Shown: positions 25,450-33,827, counted from the first letter of the stretch. The stretch is DNA of 37,120 nt from Clostridia bacterium (GCA_028280575.1 JANQLN010000087.1:1-37120); one strand, 5' to 3'. Notes: a model not told the origin generated them from the sequence alone. Made by a program: numbers and translations.

Positions 25450-26394
25450 TTATCCTAAAAGCAATTCCTCTCTTTCCCTTACATAATTTGCAGTCTTAAT
25501 TACAAGTTCTTCCATCAGTCCTTTATTCGGCTTTCCGTACATTGCGGGATATGGGGCTCCTCCAGGCCCTAAAGGCTCAGGAGTTATATACCTTTCACCT
25601 TCGTTATAACCTATAAGGTATAAAGCCATTATTATAGTGTCGATGTCCATGGACCCATCACCAAGCGCACAACGGTTACTGTCCGCCATATGCAGGTTCA
25701 CAAGCATTTCTCCTGCATCAACTATAGCTTCAGCAATATGTGATTCTTCTACCTGCATATGATACAAGTCACCATTTATATGGCATACTCCGGGATGGTT
25801 TACAGCTTTTATATACTCCTTAGCCTCATGGAAGGTATGGATAAAGCTTACCTCAGCCGCACGTATCGGTTCAATTGCCCCTTTTACATTATATTTAACA
25901 AAAAGGTCTGCAACCAGCCTCAAGGACTCAACGCTTCGCTCGAATTCGGTATCATCGTAAGCTTCAGGCCTGCCACAGGCTCCGGGTACTATAAGCATGT
26001 ACTTTGCACCAACGGCAGCAGCAAATTCCAATTCCCTTTTTATGTAATCAAGAGCTGCCTGTCTTTTAATTGCCCTGTTGCTTGATAAATCATTGTCATT
26101 AGAGAACATTCCGCAAATACCTGCTGGCTTTATGCCGTGGTTTCCAAGCAACTTAAGGGTTTCGCCTGCCTTATAGCCAAGATCCTCTCCATAATGATTA
26201 CCATGCAGTTCCATATACTTTATTCCTGCTTTTTCAAGACGTGCTGCAGACTCTGCAAGCGTTTCCATTCCAAATCCCCAGTTGCTCCATGAAAGCTTTA
26301 ATCTGTTCTTGAGCTTTTCAGGGCTGTTCCTTTTCAATTCCAGAAATGCCTTCTTTATCTTTTCATTTTTTAACTCAAAATTTTGTTTTTTCAT
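25450..26394 (-). CDS. Sugar phosphate isomerase/epimerase family (TIM barrel) protein
   Basis: A 314-residue protein of the xylose-isomerase-like (AP-endonuclease-2) barrel family, which includes tagatose/psicose 3-epimerases and inosose dehydratases. The metal-site strands are visible: YMELHGNHYG, GAIEPIR, CHINGDLYHM, VNLHMADSN and YITPEPLGPGG. ATG 26394 follows TAAGGAGGATC. It is transcribed alone from the promoter at 26467-26494. It may act in the same sugar or cyclitol route as the Gfo/Idh proteins at 2017-4289, a common genomic pairing, but here they are 21 kb apart. Confidence 0.85.
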   Translation of the reverse strand: MKKQNFELKNEKIKKAFLELKRNSPEKLKNRLKLSWSNWGFGMETLAESAARLEKAGIKYMELHGNHYGEDLGYKAGETLKLLGNHGIKPAGICGMFSNDNDLSSNRAIKRQAALDYIKRELEFAAAVGAKYMLIVPGACGRPEAYDDTEFERSVESLRLVADLFVKYNVKGAIEPIRAAEVSFIHTFHEAKEYIKAVNHPGVCHINGDLYHMQVEESHIAEAIVDAGEMLVNLHMADSNRCALGDGSMDIDTIIMALYLIGYNEGERYITPEPLGPGGAPYPAMYGKPNKGLMEELVIKTANYVREREELLLG

Positions 26395-26466
26395 TATTGA
26401 TCCTCCTTAACTGAAACTCAATTAAAACACAATTTGCTTTCTTTGCGGAAATGACTCTCTAATTTC

Positions 26467-26508
26467 ATTATACTATAAAATTTATAGTTTTCAATACAAA
26501 TTTATTTT
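26467..26508 (-). promoter_or_regulatory. Promoter of the epimerase gene with shared motif
   Basis: TTGAAA (26494-26489) and TATAAT (26472-26467) are 16 bases apart. The spacer holds a 7-1-7 perfect palindrome, CTATAAATTTTATAG. The stretch 26483-26508 is 25/26 identical to 28401-28426, in front of the FAD-dependent oxidoreductase gene, covering the -35 and the bases upstream of it where an activator would bind. Confidence 0.6.
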
Positions 26509-26631
26509 CTAAGCAATTTGTGTTGTATCAATTTCAAGCAAGGAGCATACTAAATGTTTTATATGCTTATTATTCATACTACTAAATTTAGTATGCTCCA
26601 TTAAGAAAATCATAACATAAGCAAATTGCTC
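26509..26631 (-). mobile_element. IS-end remnant, second copy of the edge repeat
   Basis: 26533-26631 repeats 1-99 at 98/99 identity. The minus-strand frame from ATG 26601 to TAG 26511-26509 encodes 30 residues (MEHTKFSSMNNKHIK, HLVCSLLE, IDTTQIA), then stops against the epimerase promoter. It reads like the first helices of a transposase cut off by a deletion. The promoter motif of the epimerase gene begins at the next base. Confidence 0.5.
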
Positions 26632-26642
26632 TTTTCTGCGAA

Positions 26643-26855
26643 CTAGTACCTCATTTTACATCAAAATACGGGTACCTTACTGCATATTTTTTCACAATGC
26701 TGCGTTGTCGTCAATGAAGTGTCGTACCTACCGGAACGACACACATGCTCGCACCCGTTACATCGCAATATCCAGATATTACTCAATCCTCCGCCTTACC
26801 TTGTGAAAAAATCCACAGCAATTTACCCGCAAGTTGACGTGAAATGAGGTACTAG
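26643..26855. mobile_element. 213-bp foldback (MITE-like) element
   Basis: The ends CTAGTACCTCATTT and AAATGAGGTACTAG are perfect inverted repeats, and the pairing continues with interruptions inward (ACATCAA/TTGACGT, TGCATATTTTTTCACAA against TTGTGAAAAAATCC...AGCA). The apex is GTGTCGT/ACGACAC around 26730. There is no gene inside. The base composition is more GC-rich than the flanks. The terminal CTAG supplies the TAG stop codon of the adjacent FAD-dependent oxidoreductase gene. No second copy is present in the window. Confidence 0.65.
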
Positions 26856-28240
26856 CGTTGACCGGTAAATTCTGCTCCATTTTGTATCATCGCTTTTCGT
26901 ATTTCCATACCGTCTATTTCCCCCACACTAATGTTTCGAATACATGACATTGCAGCTGCAATTCCTGCTGCTTCGCCCATTGCTCTGCATGTGGGTTGAA
27001 TGCGTATACAGGATTGGACTACAAAGCTTGAGGAAATACATCGTCCGGCTGCAAGCAAATTTGCAATATTCTCAGGCACCAAGCACCTAAAAGGAACTTC
27101 AAAATATTCTCCCCTTTGAAACGGCTTCACCTTGCCTTCGGACTGATTCTCGCCATGGATATCTATGGGATAACCGGTCTGGGCAATAGCATCCGCAAAT
27201 TTTCTCCGATGATTATAATCCTCTTCTGTCAATACATACTGTCCTTTAATTCTACGCGATTCCCTTATACCGGGCATTGAAGCAACAGATATTATATAAC
27301 TGCTTTCAAATCCTTCAATATATTCTTTAAGAAAATTATGAAGACGTCGGATAGCTCCTCTACACTCCACAACAGCATTGGTAACACACCCGGAATCATT
27401 GGCCCTGTCGTATCCGACAGCTTCAGGACAATTGAATGACATCACACCTGGCATTCCGGGAACGGTAAAAGCCTGAAAATATGATGCATCATTATATTCA
27501 ATAACCCCTCTCCTTACCCCCTGTCTGAAAATATCCGTAAGGGGGGATTCATAGCTCCACAAAGAAGCTATTTCTAAAAACGGATACTCAAGTTCACAGC
27601 AAATACCTATTTCAGCAAGAAAACTAATGACTTTTTTGATATCAATGTTTCCCAGCATAAACCTGAGTGACATCGGCTGATTCCTGCCATTTTCTTCGCT
27701 GCCTTCAAAACAGGGAACGCCTGACTTGTATGAAAGGGCTGCATCACCTGTTGCATCAATGAAAACCTTTGCCTTTATAAATTGAAGCCCTCCGCGATTA
27801 TGTACGACGACTCCTTCCATTATCCCATCCTTTAAAACAGGATATATCAATTCAGTCCCGTATAAAAGCTTACCCCCATTTTGCAAAAGCATATCTTCCA
27901 GAGTGAACTTTAGCATTTCAGGATTAAACCAGCCGTCATTCCCATAGATATCCGAATCGGCATATCCCTGTTCCAAAAGTCCGGCATTTACTTTACGGCT
28001 GATGAAAGAATTATCAAGATTACCAGGTATGTGATTTGACATCATAGGAGTTACCTGCCCACCCGAAGCCGTCCCGCCCAAAAAGCACTCTCTTTCAATT
28101 ACCACTGTTTCAGCTTGATACATTGCAGCAGCAATAGCCGCTATTGAACCTGCTGTTCCTCCACCCAAAACTGCCACATCAAAAGTCTGGGGGTAATTTC
28201 TACATTCTTCATAAAGGTTTAACTTATTATTTTTCATCAT
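26852..28240 (-). CDS. FAD-dependent oxidoreductase (FAD_oxidored family)
   Basis: A 462-residue flavoprotein. The N-terminal dinucleotide-binding motif is VLGGGTAGSIAAIAAAMY (about 24-41), followed by the acidic VIERECFLGGTASGG loop. FIDATGDAAL (mid-protein) and the C-terminal FAD contact LLAAGRCISSSFVVQSCIR and GEAAGIAAAM are typical of this family. Substrates are mostly unknown; members often lie with sugar or polysaccharide-use genes. The start is ATG 28240 or 28237 with only a weak ribosome binding site. The TAG stop lies in the terminal repeat of the foldback element at 26643-26855, so the last residues may have been altered by that insertion. Confidence 0.85.
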   Translation of the reverse strand: MMKNNKLNLYEECRNYPQTFDVAVLGGGTAGSIAAIAAAMYQAETVVIERECFLGGTASGGQVTPMMSNHIPGNLDNSFISRKVNAGLLEQGYADSDIYGNDGWFNPEMLKFTLEDMLLQNGGKLLYGTELIYPVLKDGIMEGVVVHNRGGLQFIKAKVFIDATGDAALSYKSGVPCFEGSEENGRNQPMSLRFMLGNIDIKKVISFLAEIGICCELEYPFLEIASLWSYESPLTDIFRQGVRRGVIEYNDASYFQAFTVPGMPGVMSFNCPEAVGYDRANDSGCVTNAVVECRGAIRRLHNFLKEYIEGFESSYIISVASMPGIRESRRIKGQYVLTEEDYNHRRKFADAIAQTGYPIDIHGENQSEGKVKPFQRGEYFEVPFRCLVPENIANLLAAGRCISSSFVVQSCIRIQPTCRAMGEAAGIAAAMSCIRNISVGEIDGMEIRKAMIQNGAEFTGQR

Positions 28241-28562
28241 ATCACCAACTTAATCTTTTTTATTTATAATATATAATACAGCTTTTCATTCCAACCACAA
28301 AATGCCTTTCATATTGTTATTGCAGCAAAAACTATCCATTTTGACTTCACTATATTTTAGAAGTTTTTGTTTGCCATTTTATTATAATAATATGTAAGGC
28401 TATAGTTTTCAATATAAATTTATTTTGAGTTTCCCTGTTTGATTAATTTTTCGGCCCCTTTATTTTTGCAGTGCGGTAATATATAATATTAGCGTCGAAT
28501 CTATTGCAGGATACTTTAAAGCAAGGCTGTAAATTTACTATGCGAAAATACGGAGGGTGTGT
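28241..28562. promoter_or_regulatory. Divergent control region, FAD oxidoreductase and DtxR regulator
   Basis: No gene is seen in these 322 bases. On the minus strand TTGAAA (28412-28407) and TATTAT (28389-28384), 17 apart, give a promoter for the FAD-dependent gene. The 26-bp motif shared with the epimerase promoter is at 28401-28426. I found no convincing promoter for the plus-strand DtxR gene; AT-rich hexamers occur around 28480-28490 but the spacing is poor. Confidence 0.5.
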
Positions 28563-28940
28563 ATGGAAAAACTATCCTTCACAATGGAAAACTATCTCGA
28601 AGCAATATTTGAACTGTCAAATACCGGAACAGGAGCACGGGTATCGGATATTGCCCGCCGATTAGGTGTTACAAAAGCAAGCACTAACAGCGCCATGTCC
28701 ACTCTTGCCGAAAAGGGGCTGATCATCAATGAAAAATACAAGGAAGTATTTCTTACTCCGGAAGGGTTGAAGCTGGCCGAAATTACTTCAAAAAAGCACC
28801 ATGTAATACAAAAATTCTTAATAAAAATATTAAAAGTACCGCCTTCCATAGCCAAAAATGATGCCTGCGCAATTGAACATGTAATAAGCAGCGAATCCAT
28901 TGCAGCCATGGATGAATTTATGCAGGCAGACATGAAATGA
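28563..28940 (+). CDS. DtxR/MntR-family metal-dependent regulator
   Basis: A 125-residue protein: an N-terminal winged helix (MENYLEAIFELSNTG, VSDIARRLGVTKASTNSAM), then the helical dimerisation and metal-binding domain (KKHHVIQKFLIKIL, then NDACAIEHVISSES). The metal-site pattern DACxxEH is kept, so it probably senses Fe(II) or Mn(II). No third (SH3-like) domain is present, as in short MntR-type members. I start at ATG 28563, 5 bases after GGAGGG; a GTG at 28557 overlaps that site. Iron control would suit a nitrogen fixer, but its targets are not evident here. Confidence 0.88.
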   Translation: MEKLSFTMENYLEAIFELSNTGTGARVSDIARRLGVTKASTNSAMSTLAEKGLIINEKYKEVFLTPEGLKLAEITSKKHHVIQKFLIKILKVPPSIAKNDACAIEHVISSESIAAMDEFMQADMK

Positions 28941-29002
28941 GGCACATCTCATTAACATAAAACATATGATAATATTATAATCCTGTGAAAGGAATGAGCA
29001 AT

Positions 29003-29623
29003 ATGTATAATGCGCATAAAACGTATCCCCATCCTTATTACGCTAATACACCAATGTACAACTCAAACAATATGCATAATTTTTATAAACCTTATCCGTA
29101 TCCCTGCTTTGTTAACACACTAATGTATAACCCAGGCTTTTGGAAACAATTTTCTAAAAAGCATATTCCTTTTACCGATACATCAGAAAACTGTTTTTTA
29201 ATTAAATTAAAGGATTATGGGCCAGAACCGTTTGTTGTCAATCTTGAAAAGGCTACCCGGCAAAACAATACTTACCGTACTGCTTTATGGACAGGAGACC
29301 ATTTACAGCTTACCTTGATGAGCATAAATGCAGGTGATGACATAGGTTTAGAGGTTCATCCCAACCTTGACCAATTCATACGTATTGAAGAAGGCCAAGG
29401 GCTTGTTAAAATGGGTGACAGTAAATATAACTTGGATTTCCAAAGAAAAGTCTATGATGATTTTGCATTTATTATCCCTGCCGGTAAATGGCACAATGTA
29501 ATAAACACAGGCAATGAACCACTTAAACTGTACTCTATCTATGCACCACCTCAACACCCGCGCGGTACGGTTCATGAAACTAAAAAAGATGCACAAGCTG
29601 CTGAAGAAAACTACGGCCATTAA
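29003..29623 (+). CDS. Cupin-domain protein with duplicated Tyr/Pro-rich N-terminus
   Basis: A 206-residue protein. The first 45 or so residues contain two related Tyr/Pro/Asn-rich units (YPHPYYANTPMYN and YPYPCFVNTLMYN). A single cupin barrel follows (about 85-190), with metal-site motifs EVHPNLDQFIRIEEGQG and IPAGKWHNVINTG. The end is charged (HPRGTVHETKKDAQAAEE). Related clostridial cupins resemble mannose-6-phosphate-isomerase-like or spore-coat-associated proteins; no enzymatic role can be assigned. I start at ATG 29003, 9 bases after AAAGGA; a GTG 18 bases earlier is also in frame. It follows the DtxR gene by 62 bases and may be co-transcribed. Confidence 0.8.
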   Translation: MYNAHKTYPHPYYANTPMYNSNNMHNFYKPYPYPCFVNTLMYNPGFWKQFSKKHIPFTDTSENCFLIKLKDYGPEPFVVNLEKATRQNNTYRTALWTGDHLQLTLMSINAGDDIGLEVHPNLDQFIRIEEGQGLVKMGDSKYNLDFQRKVYDDFAFIIPAGKWHNVINTGNEPLKLYSIYAPPQHPRGTVHETKKDAQAAEENYGH

Positions 29624-29650
29624 TTCACGTAAAATATATTTTTTTATTTA

Positions 29651-30391
29651 TCATTTTCTTCTCTTCACCACTACAGAGACTGAAACGAAACTTACCAGCA
29701 TCCAGGTAATCACTATAAGCAAGGCCTTCGCAGGCGAAGCAACTTCATATGTGGTTAGCGAGCCCCGTACCAGATCGGCCATGTAGGTTAACGGAAATAT
29801 TTCATGCACCCTCTGCAGCCAGTTCGGCAGGCGTTCCAAAGGATAATTGATCGGTGAAAACAACAAAACTACAAACAAGTAAAGTTGAGTAATCAGTGAA
29901 ATGATCTGCGGCTTTTCTATAAAATGCGCTACGGTATAACCCAGGCAGCTTGCCGTAATACTGACCAAAAGCATTACCGGCAATATCATCCAGCTAATGG
30001 AAAGAGAAAATCCATAATGCCAGCTCCCCACAACAAGAGCCAGGACAACTCCCGGCAGCGTTGAAAAAAACCACACGGTGAGATCCGCGAACAGATAGGT
30101 AATCCTGGAAATGGGGAGAGACCAGATATATGTTAGGCTCCCCGAGCTCTTGTCTTCAGCAATCAGCTGCGGTACCAACACTAGTCCCACCGTGACCGTA
30201 ATAAGTGTTGGAGCCCCTGTTACGAAAAAAAGGGCTGTTGACGGGTCTATGTCCGGGACAAAAAAGCCAAGCCCCACAATAAAACCGATCCCCATCATTA
30301 TTTGGACCAATGCGAAAAGAGGAACGACTATCCTTAACTTAAGCAATTGCCATTTCAATAATAAAAAGTACTGCTTGATATAGATACGCAT
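29651..30391 (-). CDS. ABC-2-type transporter permease
   Basis: A 246-residue integral membrane protein with about six helices. ABC-2 exporter features are SPINYPLERLPNWLQRVHEI (the conserved region before the last helix pair) and IFPLTYMADLVRGSL. Its ATG overlaps the stop of the ATPase gene by one base (TAATG), with GGAGGATAG just upstream. With that ATPase it forms a drug- or lipid-exporter of the DrrAB/NodIJ type. The operon is divergent from a TetR gene, which is the usual arrangement for repressor-controlled efflux. Confidence 0.88.
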   Translation of the reverse strand: MRIYIKQYFLLLKWQLLKLRIVVPLFALVQIMMGIGFIVGLGFFVPDIDPSTALFFVTGAPTLITVTVGLVLVPQLIAEDKSSGSLTYIWSLPISRITYLFADLTVWFFSTLPGVVLALVVGSWHYGFSLSISWMILPVMLLVSITASCLGYTVAHFIEKPQIISLITQLYLFVVLLFSPINYPLERLPNWLQRVHEIFPLTYMADLVRGSLTTYEVASPAKALLIVITWMLVSFVSVSVVVKRRK

Positions 30392-31347
30392 TATCTATCC
30401 TCCTGTAAATTATTTGAGACTGTTCCGTCACTGCCTTCACCGTCGGCTATAATCTGTAAATAAGACTCCTCCAGGCTCGGAGGGTTGATGGAATATTCCT
30501 CAATCAGCTGTTTATTCATAAGCTCATTGGCCCAATGCACACGCTCAGCCACTTCCCCAATCGTTACAGGGCAGAAAATTCTTCGTCCCGTCTGTACGGC
30601 ATTGGCTTCCTGTGCCAGTATGTCTGCAGGAGTTTTACCCGGTTCCAGGATCAGCTCAAGGATCATATTCTCTTCCTCTTTGCTCCGAAAAGAGGCAGGG
30701 GTTCCCTGCCGGATCAACCGGGCTTTGTGTATGATGGCAAGTCTGTCGGTAGAACGCTCCGCTTCCAGTACATTATGGGTTACCAAAATTATCGCACTGC
30801 CCCCATCAGCAATGGTTTTTATCTCTCTCCATAAAAGACGCCGGCGCTGCGGATCAACATCGTTGGTAGGCTCATCGAGCACTACGGCCTTGGCTGGTGC
30901 AACGCAGGCCATGCAAAAAGCGGTCAGCCTCCGGACGCCGCCGGAAAGATCCTCTCCGCGTGTTTTGGCCCATTGTTCAAGCTGCAGCCTTTCAATGAGA
31001 CTTTTTGTCCGGAGCCGGGCAGTCTTCCTGTCCATGCCGCGGATACGTCCGGTCAGCTCAATGGCTTCCAAGGGAGTAAGTCCATCAATTAGAACCTGGC
31101 TTTGGGGCTGAAAGGAACAAAGCCGTCTGGACGCATCAGGGTCTGCCACAACATCCACCCCATCAATGGTAATGGTACCCGATGTTGGTTTCAACAGCCC
31201 TATCAGCTGGTTGACCAAAGTGGTTTTACCGGCACCGTTTGGTCCGAGCAGACCGAAAACCTCTCCCGGCGCTATCTTCAGTGAAATTCCCTCATTCGCT
31301 ACGCAGCCATTTTTGTACTGCTTGGTCAGATTGGTAATTTCAATCAT
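30391..31347 (-). CDS. ABC transporter ATP-binding protein (drug-export type)
   Basis: A 318-residue ATPase. Walker A is GPNGAGKTT (about 35-43), the Q-loop is in FQPQSQVLIDG, the signature is the variant DLSGGVRRL, Walker B is AVVLDEPTNDVDP, and the H-loop is VTHNVLEAE. A C-terminal extension of about 95 residues follows. The N in TNDVDP replaces the usual A of TAGLDP. The start follows AAGGAGGG. It partners the permease encoded directly downstream. Base use is more GC-rich than the surroundings, which could mean horizontal transfer of the efflux cassette with its TetR regulator. Confidence 0.92.
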   Translation of the reverse strand: MIEITNLTKQYKNGCVANEGISLKIAPGEVFGLLGPNGAGKTTLVNQLIGLLKPTSGTITIDGVDVVADPDASRRLCSFQPQSQVLIDGLTPLEAIELTGRIRGMDRKTARLRTKSLIERLQLEQWAKTRGEDLSGGVRRLTAFCMACVAPAKAVVLDEPTNDVDPQRRRLLWREIKTIADGGSAIILVTHNVLEAERSTDRLAIIHKARLIRQGTPASFRSKEEENMILELILEPGKTPADILAQEANAVQTGRRIFCPVTIGEVAERVHWANELMNKQLIEEYSINPPSLEESYLQIIADGEGSDGTVSNNLQEDR

Positions 31348-31372
31348 AAGTGCTTTCCCTCCTTGCGTTTTT

Positions 31373-31432
31373 TTGGTATACTTATTAGTGTTTAAATCCC
31401 TTTACGTATTAATATTCTATATAGTATACCAA
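31373..31432. promoter_or_regulatory. Candidate TetR operator pair between efflux operon and its regulator
   Basis: TTGGTATACT (31373-31382) and AGTATACCAA (31423-31432) are perfect inverted copies 40 bases apart, and ATTAGT-like hexamers lie next to each. They span the region where both divergent promoters must lie. Repression of both directions by the TetR protein at 31492 is the natural reading. Confidence 0.55.
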
Positions 31433-31491
31433 TACTAATGGGTATGTCAATAGTAAATTAAAAATAGATGACAGCTAAAAGGAGGTTCTAC

Positions 31492-32100
31492 ATGAAGGAT
31501 ATACCAAAAAAAACACGCTTAAGCCGTGCAGAAGCCAAGACTCAAACCAGGGAGGAGCTGCTTAAAGCGGCACGGACCTTATTTGCCCGTTACGGCTTTC
31601 ATGGTACCAGTCTTGACATGGTGGCCGAAACTGCAGGATACACCAAAGGAGCAGTTTATGCCAATTTTTCCGGTAAAGAGGATCTCTACCTCGCCTTGCT
31701 GGATGACAATATTGAAAAAGGCCATAAAGACCTTGAGGATTTAATCACATCAGACGTTTCTTTCGAATCAATCAGTAACGAAATCAACAAAAATTTTTTC
31801 ACAGAGCTTGAAGATTCACGTGATTGGGCCGCCTTTACGGTGGAGTTTTTTGTCCATGCCATGCGGGATGATAACATACGCAAAAAACTCACCGAACGCA
31901 TACGCGTTGCCCAGGAATACTATACAAGCTGCCTGGAAAAAAGGATAGCCGCAACAGGTGCAGAGCTTCCCATGCCGGTTGGGCAGACAGCTACAGCCCT
32001 GCTGTTATTCACCAATGCTCTTGAACTGATGGCTCTGCTAAATCCGCAGCCGGAATTGCCGCACATTTATGTCAGGATGCTGAAAATGCTGCTGGGTTAG
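31492..32100 (+). CDS. TetR/AcrR-family regulator of the ABC exporter
   Basis: A 202-residue protein. The helix-turn-helix is at about 17-62 (RTLFARYGFHGTSLDMVAET, AGYTKGAVYANFSGKEDLYL), with a helical ligand domain after it. ATG 31492 follows AAAGGAGG; an upstream start at 31468 would add eight residues and lies before the ribosome binding site. It diverges from the ABC exporter operon across a spacer with paired inverted repeats, so it most likely represses that operon until a toxic compound binds. GC content is above that of the nif region. Confidence 0.9.
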   Translation: MKDIPKKTRLSRAEAKTQTREELLKAARTLFARYGFHGTSLDMVAETAGYTKGAVYANFSGKEDLYLALLDDNIEKGHKDLEDLITSDVSFESISNEINKNFFTELEDSRDWAAFTVEFFVHAMRDDNIRKKLTERIRVAQEYYTSCLEKRIAATGAELPMPVGQTATALLLFTNALELMALLNPQPELPHIYVRMLKMLLG

Positions 32101-32141
32101 GGCAGACAATCCGTTGAAATGCAGCAAACCCCGTTATTATA

Positions 32142-32309
32142 TATGAGCCTGTGTCAGAACTCTTGCAAGACATCTTTTCGTCCTTTATTTCCGCCCAAAT
32201 CCTTCAAAAAAAGCGTTAAATATCCAGATATTCGCCGTTTTTTTGAAGAATCTGGACGGAAAAAAATGAATCGAAAATCTGCATACAAGAGTTCTGACAC
32301 AGGCTCATA
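32142..32309. mobile_element. 168-bp foldback (MITE-like) element
   Basis: Perfect terminal inverted repeats of about 24 bp (GAGCCTGTGTCAGAAC within the left end, its complement at the right end) frame an imperfect palindrome. Inner arms such as ATCCTTCAAAAAAAGCG pair with CGCCGTTTTTTTGAAGA, and the apex is AATATC/GATATT near 32220-32230. The short open frame across it is a by-product. It has no resemblance to the element at 26643. It lies between convergent TetR and sulfatase genes, where it can double as a terminator for both. Confidence 0.7.
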
Positions 32310-32357
32310 GTGGTCTGTAGACCTTGGTAATAAAGGCCTTGTTCACCATAAATTTTA

Positions 32358-33827
32358 TTATGTCAAAATATGGAATCGTTCAAATATCTCATCCGGACTG
32401 TCATTTTCTATAAGCAATTGCTTTATTTCTTCTTTTATTTCAGCATACACTTTTTCATCTTCAATGGGCCTTAACTGTTTACAGTCTGATATATTGTCAA
32501 ACATAACTGTCTTTTCTATATTCTCGGGATACATGGCATCCATTGCTTTTGCAGGTATCTTGTAAACAGGATAGTTCGTGTGTTTCAGAAAACGGCCTGT
32601 TTCTATTTCATTTTCATGTCCAACTCCCAGGTAATGCCACAATGTGGTAGCAATAGAACAATACTGGTATATGGGGACATTTCTATCCGGAGCAATATAC
32701 AATGAATATTTATCGTCCGCATAACTTAAGCTGCCCGAAAACATGCCGAAAATACAGCTCTCACGTACACGGTCTTGTGTTCCTTCAAGAACGCCTTTTA
32801 AAGATTTCCCTCTTACCTGGGCAGGCAGCTTAAAATTCCAGTAATCTAAAATAGTGGGCATCAAATCAATATTCTGTGTTATGCATTCTCTGGTTTCACC
32901 CGCATTTTTATGCTGTGGAAGATGTACAAGCATAGGAATTGCCGATAACTCATTGTAATGATGAAAAAGATTTTTTCCGGTTAAATTGCGCTCTCCTAAC
33001 AGCAAACCATGGTCTGAAATGAAGAAAATCAATGTATCGTCATAAAGGTCATTTCTTTTCAAAGAATCAATGAATTTTCCAAACCACAGGTCTGCCATTG
33101 TTAAGGTAGCCCGGTAACTATTACGGACATGCTCTATAGCGTCGGCAGGCTCAGTAACCTTTCCGTAATTTATCCAGTTGTAATGAGGACCGTCGTATCG
33201 TTCTTCATAGAGGCGAAGATATTCTTCCGGGCAATCAAAAGGCTCATGGGGATCAAAACCCTCAACCATCAGGAAAAAGTTATCCGCACCTTTGTTGTTA
33301 TCTGCCCAATCACAAGCTGTTTTAAAGGTTTTTGGCGTCGGATAATCCTGCTCGGACGCAAACATGGTTCTGTTGTTTTGATATTGCTCATTGACCTTGC
33401 CGTAGTACTCATCATACATGACAGGCTTTTTTGCCCGTGACACCCAGGCATCATATTCCTGGCCCCTGATTATATCCCACGTCTGGAATTGCTGCAGGTA
33501 GTTCTCTCCTCCAATTTCCACATAATGGGTATGATCTGTAATCATATGGGTAAGGACGCCATTTCTTTTTAACAAATCCGGTAAAGTTACGTCAAAAGGC
33601 TCAATACCACCCCAAAATCTTTCGAGGAAATTATACCTGCCGGTAAAAATATCACGCCTTGCCGGCATACATGGTGCCGATCCGATGTAGTGTTTATTAA
33701 ATAATATACTGTCATTTCTGAAAGCATCAATATTCGGAGTTTTTGCTGTCGCATTCTCATTGTATGCTTTTAAATAATGCTTATTCAAGCTATCCAATAA
33801 AACTATTATACATTTTTGACCAGACAA
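32358..33827 (-). CDS. Sulfatase (type I, Cys-type)
   Basis: A 489-residue cytosolic-looking sulfatase without a signal peptide. Metal ligands include D12 (VLLDSL) and the later FISDHGLLLGE. The active-site motif is C53-M-P-A-R57, in which Cys is converted to formylglycine; in anaerobes this needs a radical SAM maturase (anSME), which is not seen here. The protein starts with TTG at 33827, since no ATG gives the conserved first strand; the ribosome binding site is weak. It is the last gene after an ABC sugar-uptake set, 111 bases from the permease, so it may release sulfate from an imported sulfated sugar. Phosphonate or arylsulfate substrates are possible. Confidence 0.85.
   Translation of the reverse strand: MSGQKCIIVLLDSLNKHYLKAYNENATAKTPNIDAFRNDSILFNKHYIGSAPCMPARRDIFTGRYNFLERFWGGIEPFDVTLPDLLKRNGVLTHMITDHTHYVEIGGENYLQQFQTWDIIRGQEYDAWVSRAKKPVMYDEYYGKVNEQYQNNRTMFASEQDYPTPKTFKTACDWADNNKGADNFFLMVEGFDPHEPFDCPEEYLRLYEERYDGPHYNWINYGKVTEPADAIEHVRNSYRATLTMADLWFGKFIDSLKRNDLYDDTLIFFISDHGLLLGERNLTGKNLFHHYNELSAIPMLVHLPQHKNAGETRECITQNIDLMPTILDYWNFKLPAQVRGKSLKGVLEGTQDRVRESCIFGMFSGSLSYADDKYSLYIAPDRNVPIYQYCSIATTLWHYLGVGHENEIETGRFLKHTNYPVYKIPAKAMDAMYPENIEKTVMFDNISDCKQLRPIEDEKVYAEIKEEIKQLLIENDSPDEIFERFHILT

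Noticed and set aside
30485-31111. A 208-codon plus-strand frame inside the ABC ATPase gene
   Set aside because: It is antisense to a protein with all ATPase motifs; the translation is low-complexity Ser/Arg.
32119-32310. A 63-codon frame across the second foldback element
   Set aside because: It coincides with the inverted repeat and has no start context; its codons follow from the palindrome.
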